Of a DNA stretch of 5,145 nt, positions 1-5,145 are shown piece by piece. The translations under genes and the position numbers were made by a program. Numbering within the stretch: the stretch's first letter is position 1; every line of letters starts with the position of its first letter. Origin of the DNA: Defluviicoccus sp. (GTDB lineage: Bacteria; Pseudomonadota; Alphaproteobacteria; Rhodospirillales; Defluviicoccaceae); the NCBI GenBank assembly GCA_013414705.1, contig CP058705.1, forward strand, positions 1,505,676-1,510,820. The letters are read 5' to 3'. The notes below the pieces were generated by a model that was not told the origin of the DNA, made no database searches, and worked only from the letters and a program-made list of their open reading frames with translations.

Positions 1-849
1 GGAGCCGGCTCGCAGACGGTGGTGTTCGTTCATGGGAATCTGGCGTGCGGGATGTGGTTCGACCTCGTCGGACCGCTCGTCGCGCAGAAGTTCCGCGTCG
101 TCGCCGTCGATTGGCGCGGCTGCGGCGACTCGGACAAGCCGGTGCCCTTGTCCGACTATTCCAATTACACAATCCGGCAACACGCCCAGGACATGCTCGC
201 GGCCATCCGCTGCCTCGGCATCGATCGCTGTCATCTCGCCACCCACTCTACTGGCGGCCTGATCAGCACCTACATGCTGTTGATGGAGCCCGAACGCTTC
301 GACAAGGTCCTGGCGCTCGACCCCGTCGGTCCCATGGGCCTGCGGTTTCCACCTGAAAGCTTCGCGCTGCTGCAGGCGATGAAGGCGTCGCGTGAGAACA
401 CACGCGCGACGCTGGCGATGGTAGCGCCGACGCTGTTTCGTCCGGAAACGCTGACGGGACTGCAGCCGATGTTCGCCGATCACGCCACTCCTGCTCAAAA
501 GCAGTTGTTTGAACGGCTCGTCGAGCGGACAAGTCAGATTTCTGACGGCATCTGGTTCGGAACCGCGACTGATCTCGATCGGCACTGGCGAACCGGCGGC
601 CTGCGCCCCAGCCAGGGGTCCATCGAACATCGGCATCTGGTGCTCTGGGGCGCCCTTGATCCATTTATACCGAGGCAGGACGTGGAAGAGATGTCGGCGC
701 GAATGCCGCATTGCCATCTCACCATCGTTTCCGGCGTCGGCCACTCGATGCTCATCGAGCGCCCGGAGATGTACGCACGATATTTTGACGAGTTTTTCGC
801 TCTGGTATCGAATAATGACTGGCGAAGAGCCCGTGAAATTCTCTCTTAA
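1..849 (+). CDS. alpha/beta-fold hydrolase (5' end outside window)
   Basis: This is the C-terminal part of an alpha/beta-hydrolase, a soluble enzyme class that hydrolyses esters, epoxides, amides or similar bonds; the substrate cannot be read from the sequence. The frame is open from base 1, and the first residues lead straight into the strand carrying the oxyanion-hole motif VVFVHGN (HG at 31-36), so only a short N-terminus is missing. The GTG at 19 is therefore probably not the start. Next comes DWRGCGDSDKP, typical of the epoxide-hydrolase/lactonase-like branch. The nucleophile elbow is ATHSTGG with Ser at 247-249, so the usual first Gly of GxSxG is Thr. The acid is probably Asp at 658-660 (WGALDPFIP) and the base His at 742-744 (GVGHSMLIERPE). 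The triad is complete and in normal order, so the enzyme looks active. It ends in TAA. The next gene starts 69 bp downstream with its own Shine-Dalgarno, so co-transcription is possible but not shown. Confidence 0.9.
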   Translation, partial: GAGSQTVVFVHGNLACGMWFDLVGPLVAQKFRVVAVDWRGCGDSDKPVPLSDYSNYTIRQHAQDMLAAIRCLGIDRCHLATHSTGGLISTYMLLMEPERFDKVLALDPVGPMGLRFPPESFALLQAMKASRENTRATLAMVAPTLFRPETLTGLQPMFADHATPAQKQLFERLVERTSQISDGIWFGTATDLDRHWRTGGLRPSQGSIEHRHLVLWGALDPFIPRQDVEEMSARMPHCHLTIVSGVGHSMLIERPEMYARYFDEFFALVSNNDWRRAREILS

Positions 850-859
850 TTAGCGGTTT

Positions 860-888
860 TTGCAAATACTTCAGTCGAGTAGTTTGAT
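860..888 (+). promoter_or_regulatory. weak sigma70-like promoter candidate for the yccF gene
   Basis: The 69-bp gap between the hydrolase stop and the YccF start is clearly AT-richer than its surroundings. It contains TTGCAA (860-865) and, 17 bp later, TTTGAT (883-888), each matching 4 of 6 positions of the -35 and -10 consensus. This is read by eye. The low AT background makes the match more notable, but the gene could equally be read through from the hydrolase. Confidence 0.3.
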
Positions 889-918
889 TAACACGGATCA
901 GACAGAGGTGTCCATCAG

Positions 919-1362
919 ATGAATTTGTTGAGCCTCCTGCTGAATATTCTGTGGATCGTCACCGGCGGCCTCTGGATGGCGGTTGCGTGGTTGATTGCGG
1001 CGGTGTTGATGGCGATCACCATTATCGGCTTACCGTGGGCACGCGCCGCCTTCAACATCGCAGACTACACGCTCCTCCCATTCGGGCGCGTCGCAGTGCC
1101 GCGGGATCAGGTTGAAGGATCTCCGGATCTTGGCACCGGCCGGCTCGGCATGCTCGGCAATGTGATCTGGCTCCTGCTCGCCGGCTGGTGGCTCGCCCTT
1201 GGGCATGTCATTACCGCCGTCGGTCTCGCCATCACGATTATCGGCATTCCGTTCGCCTGGGCGCACCTCAAGCTGGCCATGCTTTCGCTTTGGCCGGTCG
1301 GCAAGGCTATTGTCAGCATCGAAGAAGCGGAGGTCCTGCAACGCCGGCAAGGACACACATGA
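919..1362 (+). CDS. yccF: YccF domain-containing inner-membrane protein
   Basis: A 147-residue, very hydrophobic protein of the YccF family (E. coli YccF is about the same length), an inner-membrane protein of unknown biochemical role. It has two copies of one unit. Residues 9-60 and 81-132 align without gaps at an offset of 72, each running from an N-(I/V)-(L/I)-W helix into the family hallmark AITIIG(L/I)P(W/F), then an amphipathic stretch ending in (L/W)P(F/V)G(R/K). A short polar linker (residues 61-76, PRDQVEGSPD...) joins the copies, and the C-terminus is charged (EEAEVLQRRQ). About four membrane segments are expected. The ATG at 919 is supported by AGAGGTG at 904-910, eight bases upstream. 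The TGA stop overlaps an ATG in ATGA, but the frame entered there encodes nothing recognisable. The IS630 relic begins only 12 bp after the stop. The family call is firm; no function should be inferred. Confidence 0.93.
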   Translation: MNLLSLLLNILWIVTGGLWMAVAWLIAAVLMAITIIGLPWARAAFNIADYTLLPFGRVAVPRDQVEGSPDLGTGRLGMLGNVIWLLLAGWWLALGHVITAVGLAITIIGIPFAWAHLKLAMLSLWPVGKAIVSIEEAEVLQRRQGHT

Positions 1363-1618
1363 GGCAGGGATGGGATGGCGATTGCGATCACGCGCACAGA
1401 ACACGACGCGGCCGGCCTCCACCGGGCGACCTCATGCAGCACGGATGCGAACACGGCCCGGCAGATGTTGGCGCTGGCGCTGGTGATGGAGGGTCGCAGC
1501 CGTGCCGAGGCGGCGCAGAGCTGCGGCGGTTCAGGTTCCGCCATCTGTCAGCGCGGCCGCACACCCCGGCCCAGGATCCCGCAGCCATCGAAGCGTATAA
1601 AAACGTCACCGCCCTGGT

Positions 1619-1642
1619 CGCGGCAGCCATCGCGGCAGCCAT
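1619..1642 (+). repeat. perfect 12-bp tandem duplication
   Basis: CGCGGCAGCCAT occurs twice back to back (1619-1630 and 1631-1642) inside the IS630 relic, giving a doubled AAAI in the peptide VAAAIAAAIPG. The length is a multiple of three, so the duplication alone did not break the frame. It looks like replication slippage. Confidence 0.9.
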
Positions 1643-1730
1643 CCCTGGGCACGCCCATGGCAAACCGATCGAGCCCTGGTGGCCGGACGAGGCCCGTGTC
1701 GGCCAACAAGGCACTCTGGCTGACACCTGG

Positions 1731-1749
1731 GCGGACCCAGGGGGCGGAC
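1731..1749 (+). repeat. 13-bp near-duplication causing a frameshift
   Basis: GCGGAC appears at 1731-1736 and again at 1744-1749, 13 bp apart, each followed by a G-rich tail. In the IS630 reading, TWAD is encoded before the first copy and DKGSRPP after the second. The extra 13 bp therefore accounts exactly for the change from frame 3 to frame 1. Confidence 0.65.
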
Positions 1750-1987
1750 AAGGGCAGCCGGCCGCCCGCCGCTCGGGATTGCCGCTACCGCTAGGCCTCC
1801 ATCTTCGGGGGCTGGCTGGCCCGCGGCACCGGCGCAGGCCGGATGCTGCCCCATGCCGACGAGGATGCCATGACCCTGCATTTGGCCACAATCGGCGCCA
1901 CGATCGGCGAGGCCGTCCCCCGGTGACCACGCCGTCGTCATCGTCGACGGGGCCGGGTGGCACAAACCGGGTGGCAGGCTGACACTG

Positions 1988-2121
1988 AAGAGGACCCGTT
2001 CCGTGGGACCACTGTGGCATCGGTTCTGATTGGATATTTGGCCGACTCCGTCTTCCTCGATCACGGCACGCGGAGCGTCTGTTGCGGCTGTTGTCGCGGT
2101 GGAGTGAAGTGGCCCCGGTGT
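1988..2121. other. spacer between the two transposon relics
   Basis: About 130 bp with no recognisable coding content. Its right part (about 2107-2126) has GTGGCCCCGGTGTTCAGG abutting the stop codon of the IS1380 relic, and may be that element's 3' terminal region. No matching inverted copy was found beyond the other end, so the boundary is not proven. Confidence 0.4.
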
Positions 2122-2678
2122 TCAGGGTCCGGCGAGCGCGGTGGCGAGGTGGCGGATCGGCGACGCGTCCGGACAGGCGGCGAAGGCGAGACGGACGCGC
2201 GACGCGGTTTCGATGACGCGGGCACCGGGCTTCAGCAGCCGTAGCCGCAGGGTTGCGAACTCGGCTACCGCCAGAGGGTGCGTTTTCGGGATGGCGTCGC
2301 GCAGCGCGAGGATCAGCCAGTAGGCGGCAGTATGGAGGACCAGTCGCACCTGGTTTGCGAGCGGCAAGCGGCAACTGGTGCGGTCCGACGCGAGTTGGCT
2401 CTTGTGCCGCTTGATCAGGTTCTCGGCTGGCCGCGGGCGCCGGAGAGGACTTCGTCGGCATGCTCGGGCGAACCGGCGTCGAGGCTGGTGACGACGAAAC
2501 GGATGTCGAGGCCGCGGGTCATGGCGTCGATGCGGGCGCAGGTGCGGCGCGCCCGCAGAATGTCGGCCAGCAGCATCACCCCGCCGTCCGAGGTGATCCG
2601 GCCACCGTCGAAGGCGGCGGTGACGTTCTTGCGTGCGACGGCTGGAAACGCGAACGGCAGCACCGTATCGTCGATCAT
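2122..2678 (-). pseudogene. IS1380-family transposase relic (core deleted, frameshifted)
   Basis: This is a dead transposase of the IS1380 family (IS4-like DDE superfamily). The N-terminus starts at ATG 2678-2676 and reads MIDDTVLPFAFPAV, then VTAAFDGGRITSDGGVMLLA, the family's opening signature. The sequence then jumps to DILRARR, which normally lies further downstream, and jumps again to CARIDAMTRGLDIRFVVTSL, which normally follows the catalytic core. The junctions are near 2565 and 2546. About 186 codons remain, against well over 400 in intact members, so the catalytic Asp region is gone. In the remaining YREK region the Tyr and Cys of YCARGQ are Ser and Gly (SGARGQ), and one base is missing near 2424-2428. 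This ends the frame at a TGA (2417-2415); the true continuation ENLIKRHKSQLASDRTSC, LANQVRLVLHTAAYWL and ATLRLRLLKPGARVIETASRVRLAF lies in the next frame and ends at 2122. The central deletion resembles internally deleted IS derivatives. Family call firm; element ends not defined. Confidence 0.87.
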
Positions 2679-3149
2679 GGCGGATGTGGCCAGCCCGGAT
2701 GTCGTCGAAGGGTCGGCTTCAGCAACCAAACCCTACGCCACATCAATCGCTTACGCTACGTCCACCAGCCCGTTTCCGCAGCCCTCCTGAGTAAGACAGG
2801 ATAGCACGTGCGACGAGCGCGGGTCGAGCTCAAGGAAGGCGGAGGAGATCGAGGTGCAGATGGGCGGCACAGCGCGCTCGCTATCTGATCTTCGAAACCA
2901 TGGCTTCGCCGGTGATCGCTTCGCCGTCAGCCTGCTTCGCCGGATGGTGACGGTCCATCGCTTTGTCCTGTGTTGACTTCTCGGGAAGCTCGTCAGTCTG
3001 AGGTCGGGCGATAGCCGCGTCTATCACGGTTGAGCGCAGTGCGACGCCGATCGGTGTGCTTTGGTGATTTGTCCCAGTGCGCTGCATCACCGAACAGCAG
3101 CGTTTTCAGCAGTATGCTGTCGAATGAGAGATCCGGAAAGGAGGTCGGG
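2679..3149. other. 470-bp region without a convincing gene
   Basis: This stretch lies between the 5' end of the IS1380 relic and the small exported-protein gene. It probably contains the remaining upstream end of the IS and ancestral intergenic DNA. A minus-strand open frame (3090-2881, 69 codons, hydrophilic) and the 5' extension of the plus frame that becomes the gene at 3150 are present, but neither has a Shine-Dalgarno or a recognisable product. GCTTCGCCG occurs three times at 2903, 2918 and 2934 (spacing 15 and 16 bp). The promoter of the gene at 3150 should lie in the right part; TATGCT at about 3112-3117 is a possible -10, with no clear -35. Confidence 0.4.
3138..3144 (+). promoter_or_regulatory. 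strong Shine-Dalgarno fixing a GTG start
   Basis: AAGGAGG is a full-length match to the anti-Shine-Dalgarno and lies five bases before the GTG at 3150-3152. No comparable site precedes the ATG at 3030 in the same frame. This moves the start 40 codons downstream and places a signal peptide near the N-terminus. Confidence 0.75.
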
Positions 3150-3569
3150 GTGCCGCTTTTTGAGGAGCGACGACGCGCGCGTCCAACCCTGGAGCGGATG
3201 TGCGTGGTTGTCATGATGATGGGCGTTCTGTTGGTGGTGCGGGCAGGGGAGGTTGCTGCACAGCCGGCCGAGGCGGTGTCATCTCTGGATCAGGGTTCGT
3301 CAGCAGAAGGCGGCCTTATGCCACTTCCTGTTACACTGTCGAACATTGAGCCCTCCGGCGGTATGCGCGACGATCTGCCGCCGTCGATCCGCAAGGCACG
3401 GCCAAGTGGTTCAGTGCCGGCAGACTTGCCGGGGCGCACGCAGCGGGACTGCGCGATCTTGCGCTCGGTAGAAGTTTACCGGGGCATCGGTCGCCACACC
3501 GCTGTCGCTGTCTCACCAGCTGATCTGCCGGGCGTCACGCCGGATGGCCCTTGTCCGCCGGAAGAGTAG
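3150..3569 (+). CDS. small putative exported protein with repeated PADLPG/Cys motif
   Basis: I do not recognise this 139-residue protein. From the GTG start it has a basic n-region (EERRRARPTLER, residues 5-16), a hydrophobic core (17-30, CVVVMMMGVLLVV) and a likely signal-peptidase I site after Ala37 (EVAA/QPAEA), leaving a mature chain of about 102 residues exported to the periplasm or beyond. There is no lipobox. The mature part is rich in Pro, Ser, Gly and Asp and probably poorly ordered. The motif PADLPGxT followed by a Cys occurs twice, at 90-101 (Cys101) and 123-135 (Cys135), with a weaker relative DDLPPS at 74-79. Cys101 and Cys135 are the only cysteines of the mature form, so one disulfide or an intermolecular bond is possible. 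The two copies differ by several synonymous changes, which suggests selection on the protein. It stands alone, converging on gloB with a 237-bp gap, and no partner can be named. It could still be a chance frame, but the start signal, signal peptide and repeat argue against that. Confidence 0.6.
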   Translation: MPLFEERRRARPTLERMCVVVMMMGVLLVVRAGEVAAQPAEAVSSLDQGSSAEGGLMPLPVTLSNIEPSGGMRDDLPPSIRKARPSGSVPADLPGRTQRDCAILRSVEVYRGIGRHTAVAVSPADLPGVTPDGPCPPEE

Positions 3570-3581
3570 AGGAAGAGTAGA
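3560..3581 (+). repeat. 11-bp tandem duplication spanning the stop codon
   Basis: GGAAGAGTAGA is repeated perfectly at 3560-3570 and 3571-3581. The first copy contains the last codons (GAA GAG) and the TAG stop of the exported-protein gene. The second copy lies just after the stop, in another register. Confidence 0.9.
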
Positions 3582-3650
3582 AAGGGAGGGGGACAGATCA
3601 CCGTGTCCGTGGGGCCAGGACGCCGGGGGCGCAGAATTCGGGAGTATCGT

Positions 3651-3673
3651 CGGCAGGGCAGCAAGCCCTGCTG
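3651..3673. terminator. hairpin in the convergent gap (possible terminator)
   Basis: GCAGGGC (3653-3659) and GCCCTGC (3665-3671) form a perfect 7-bp stem with loop AGCAA. A wobble pair and one more C-G pair extend it to nine. It sits between the convergent 3' ends of the exported-protein gene and gloB, where a bidirectional terminator would be useful. Neither strand has a T-tract after the stem, so intrinsic termination is uncertain. The rest of 3570-3806 shows no gene on either strand. Confidence 0.35.
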
Positions 3674-3806
3674 TGCCTGCAGATGTGCTGGCGTGCGCGC
3701 ACCCGAACTTACGCCCGTACGCGTTGCGTCGACGTCCCAGACGTGCCACACAGGCCGCTCTGAACCGTGTGCGCGGACGGCCACTAGAACGCGCCCTGGA
3801 CGCGTC

Positions 3807-4577
3807 TCAGAACACGTCTTTGCGGTGGCGGATTTCGGCAAACGCGGCGACGGCATCGCCGGTTGGAGCGCCGACCGCTCGCTGCAGCTCGGGGACATCG
3901 GCGCGCAGGAACGGATTGGTCGCCCGCTCGACGCCGATGGTGGAGGGCAGGGTCGGCAAGTCGCGGCTGCGCAGGTCGCACACCTCGCGGGTGCGTGCGC
4001 GTAAGGCGGCGTTGTCGGGATCGAGCGTCAGCGCGAACCGGGCGTTGGCCTCGGTATACTCGTGGGCGCAATAGATCCGCGTCTCCGGCGGCAGGTCGCG
4101 CAGCCGCCCCAGGCTCGCCCACATCATCGCTGGGTTGCCCTCGAACAGCCGGCCACAGCCGAGCGAGAACAAGGTGTCGCCGCAGAACAGCGCTGCATGA
4201 TCGGCAAACCAGTAGGCGATATGGCCCAGTGTGTGGCCGGACACCTCGATCACCTGGGCGGTGGCCGAACCCACGGTCACGGTACCGCCGTCCTTCACGG
4301 CGACGTCGAGACCGGGGATGCGCGCCGCGTCGGGGCCATAGCCGACGATGGTGCATCCGGTCGCGGCCTTCAGCGCCAAATTGCCGCCGACGTGATCGTG
4401 GTGGTGGTGGGTGTTGAGGATGTGGGTGAGCCGCCAGCCCAGGCGGTCGAGTGCGGCGAGCACCGGCGGTGCCACCGCTGGATCGACCGCGGCGCACGCT
4501 TGCGTCGCTGGATCGAAGATCAGGTAGACGTAATTATCCCGCAGCACCGGGATCAGCTCGATCTGCAGTTCCGGCAT
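3807..4577 (-). CDS. gloB: hydroxyacylglutathione hydrolase (glyoxalase II)
   Basis: GloB hydrolyses S-D-lactoylglutathione to D-lactate and glutathione. It is the second step of glyoxalase detoxification of methylglyoxal in the cytoplasm. The 256-residue length is typical. It has a metallo-beta-lactamase fold: the dinuclear metal motif THHHHDH at 56-62 (His57, His59, Asp61, His62), then His115 in SGHTLGH, Asp134 in FCGDTLF and His172 in CAHEYT complete the ligand set. GCGRLFEG (140-147) and the C-terminal RHRKDVF, with Arg250 and Lys253 as glutathione-contacting positions in the family, match glyoxalase II rather than a generic beta-lactamase-fold hydrolase. All key residues are present, so it should be active. 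The start at 4577 is chosen because MPELQIELIPVLRDNYVYLI is the standard family N-terminus; the same frame runs on upstream without family similarity, and the Shine-Dalgarno is weak. It is divergent from the methyltransferase gene, an arrangement common in alphaproteobacteria. Confidence 0.97.
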   Translation of the reverse strand: MPELQIELIPVLRDNYVYLIFDPATQACAAVDPAVAPPVLAALDRLGWRLTHILNTHHHHDHVGGNLALKAATGCTIVGYGPDAARIPGLDVAVKDGGTVTVGSATAQVIEVSGHTLGHIAYWFADHAALFCGDTLFSLGCGRLFEGNPAMMWASLGRLRDLPPETRIYCAHEYTEANARFALTLDPDNAALRARTREVCDLRSRDLPTLPSTIGVERATNPFLRADVPELQRAVGAPTGDAVAAFAEIRHRKDVF

Positions 4578-4711
4578 CCGATTTCGCCCCGTCCGCGTGG
4601 TCCGAATTCGAGCATATTTTGATCGTTGTTCGGTCACCGCGGCTCGATCGCGGCGCATGTTGGGATGGAACACTAACACCGCGCGCGGCGCTTGCGCTAG
4701 ATTGGCGTCAA
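4578..4711. promoter_or_regulatory. divergent intergenic region of gloB and the methyltransferase gene
   Basis: These 134 bp must carry the promoters of both divergent genes unless transcription enters from outside. An AT-rich core (about 4605-4630, GAATTCGAGCATATTTTGATC) stands out from GC-rich flanks. I could not find a convincing -35/-10 pair in either direction or a clear operator palindrome. Confidence 0.4.
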
Positions 4712-5145
4712 ATGTGGATGGATGCGGTCGACCTGAGGGATTTCTATGCCTCGATCCTCGGACGGGTGGCGCGACGGATGATCGGCCGCCGCATCCGGCT
4801 GTTGTGGCCGGACGTTCGGGGCGCGAGCATGCTCGGGCTTGGTTATGCGGCCCCATTTCTCGGCGTTTTCCGGGGTGAAGCGGAGCGGGTGATCGCACTG
4901 ATGCCGGCCGCACAGGGCGTCCTGCACTGGCCGTCGGACGGGCCCGGGCTCACGGCGCTCGCGGACGAGACGGCGCTGCCGCTGGCCGACCAGTCAGTCG
5001 ACCGGGCGCTGCTGGTACATGCTCTGGAGTGTGGCGAGCAGATCCGGCCGATGATGCGTGAGCTGTGGCGGGTGTTGGCCGACGGCGGGCGGCTGCTCGT
5101 CGTCGTGCCCAACCGGCATGGGCTCTGGGCCCGGTTCGAACGCAC
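4712..5145 (+). CDS. class I SAM-dependent methyltransferase (3' end outside window)
   Basis: An open frame runs from ATG 4712 to the window edge without a stop (144 full codons). It reads MWMDAVDLRDFYASILGRVA, then a basic stretch (RRMIGRRIRLLWPD), then MLGLGYAAPFLG (residues 40-51) at the position of the glycine-rich SAM-binding motif I. The core of a class I methyltransferase follows: ALADETALPLADQSVDRALL and VHALE (82-106), the usual LPF-D-SFD...H-LE segment, and MRELWRVLADGGRLLVVVPN (115-134), the strand and loop that follow it. It belongs to the UbiE/Methyltransf_11-like group often found divergent from gloB in alphaproteobacteria. The methyl acceptor is unknown. The Gly motif is degenerate (GLGYA rather than GxGxG), which is usual for this subgroup as I remember it. 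ATG 4718 is an alternative start; neither has a clear Shine-Dalgarno. Linkage to glutathione metabolism is not implied by the sequence. Confidence 0.88.
   Translation, partial: MWMDAVDLRDFYASILGRVARRMIGRRIRLLWPDVRGASMLGLGYAAPFLGVFRGEAERVIALMPAAQGVLHWPSDGPGLTALADETALPLADQSVDRALLVHALECGEQIRPMMRELWRVLADGGRLLVVVPNRHGLWARFER

Larger units (their letters stand above)
1375..1987 (+). pseudogene. IS630-family transposase relic (disrupted and truncated)
   Basis: This is a dead DDE transposase of the IS630 (Tc1/mariner-like) group. Recognisable pieces occur in three frames. Frame 1 from ATG 1375 gives the helix-turn-helix N-terminus (MAIAITRTEHDAAGL, then LALALVMEGRSRAEAAQSCG) to about 1527. An internal deletion then removes the rest of the DNA-binding region, roughly 70 residues by memory of the family. 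From about 1535 frame 3 gives FRHLSARP...DPAAIEAYK and WWPDEARVGQQGTL, holding the first catalytic Asp (1686-1688). A 13-bp near-duplication at 1731 shifts to frame 1 (DKGSRPPAARDCRYR), followed by TAG at 1792-1794 where the family has Trp (TGG to TAG), then ASIFGGWLARGTGAG and DAMTLHLATIGAT. One extra C in the CCCCC run at 1917-1921 moves to frame 2, giving DHAVVIVDGAGWH with the second Asp at 1946-1948. Similarity stops after GGRLTL, so the third catalytic residue (Glu of the PELNP(V/A)EN motif) and the 3' end are lost. No terminal inverted repeat was identified. Confidence 0.85.

Noticed and set aside
1359..1982. ATGA overlap at the yccF stop as translational coupling to a downstream gene
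   Set aside because: The frame entered at 1359 gives an unrecognisable translation until it meets the second IS630 fragment by chance of frame; the transposase start is at 1375 in another frame.
1388..2461. Long minus-strand open frame (357 codons)
   Set aside because: Antisense to the IS630 relic and spans both relics; its translation is Arg/Pro/Ala-rich and low-complexity, typical of an antisense frame in GC-rich DNA.
2107..2703. Possible terminal inverted repeats of the IS1380 relic (GTGGCC...CCGG at both sides)
   Set aside because: The two similar stretches (about 2110 and 2685) are in the same orientation rather than inverted, so they do not qualify as terminal inverted repeats.
2903..2942. 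GCTTCGCCG three times at 15-16 bp spacing, considered as an iteron or CRISPR-like array
   Set aside because: Only three 9-bp copies with no conserved spacers or flanking signature; GC-rich DNA gives such short repeats easily.
2881..3090. Minus-strand open frame of 69 codons (MMQRTGTNHQSTP... to ...GEAMVSKIR)
   Set aside because: No Shine-Dalgarno before its start, no recognisable domain, and its 5' part overlaps the upstream region of the better supported gene at 3150. Kept only as a note in the intergenic entry.
4611..4616. TATGCT on the minus strand as a -10 box for gloB
   Set aside because: No acceptable -35 at 16-18 bp spacing was found, so a promoter call is not supported.
4578..4913. 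N-terminal extension of gloB to 4913
   Set aside because: The extra 112 codons are antisense to the methyltransferase and have no family similarity; GloB proteins begin at MPELQIELIPV or equivalent.

Overview
The window is GC-rich and its proteins have alphaproteobacterial character, most like the Rhodospirillales/Acetobacteraceae. This is inferred from codon bias, from the divergent gloB/SAM-methyltransferase pair common in that group, and from the style of the two transposon remnants. No rRNA, tRNA or CRISPR array is visible. Both edges cut through genes.

Layout. (1) 1-849, plus: 3' part of an alpha/beta-hydrolase whose start lies upstream of the window. (2) 919-1362, plus: a complete YccF-type inner-membrane protein behind an AT-rich gap with a weak promoter candidate and a reasonable Shine-Dalgarno. 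(3) About 1375-2678: a transposon graveyard. An IS630-family transposase relic (plus) is broken by an internal deletion, two frameshifts, a nonsense codon and loss of its 3' end. Next to it, in the opposite orientation, is an IS1380-family relic (minus) that has lost its catalytic core and carries a frameshift. (4) 2679-3149: about 470 bp with no convincing gene. (5) 3150-3569, plus: a small, unrecognised, probably exported protein. Its GTG start is fixed by a very good Shine-Dalgarno, and it carries a repeated PADLPG...Cys motif. (6) 3570-3806: a convergent intergenic gap with a hairpin. (7) 3807-4577, minus: complete gloB (glyoxalase II) with all metal ligands. (8) 4712-5145, plus: 5' part of a class I SAM-dependent methyltransferase, divergent from gloB and running off the right edge.

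Function. The housekeeping content is glutathione-dependent methylglyoxal detoxification (GloB), an uncharacterised methyltransferase, a membrane protein of unknown role and a generic hydrolase. These do not form one pathway. The centre is a decayed insertion-sequence landing zone, and short tandem duplications (11-13 bp) recur there and just downstream. No novel multi-gene system is visible. The most original item is the small exported protein with diverged PADLPG/Cys repeats.
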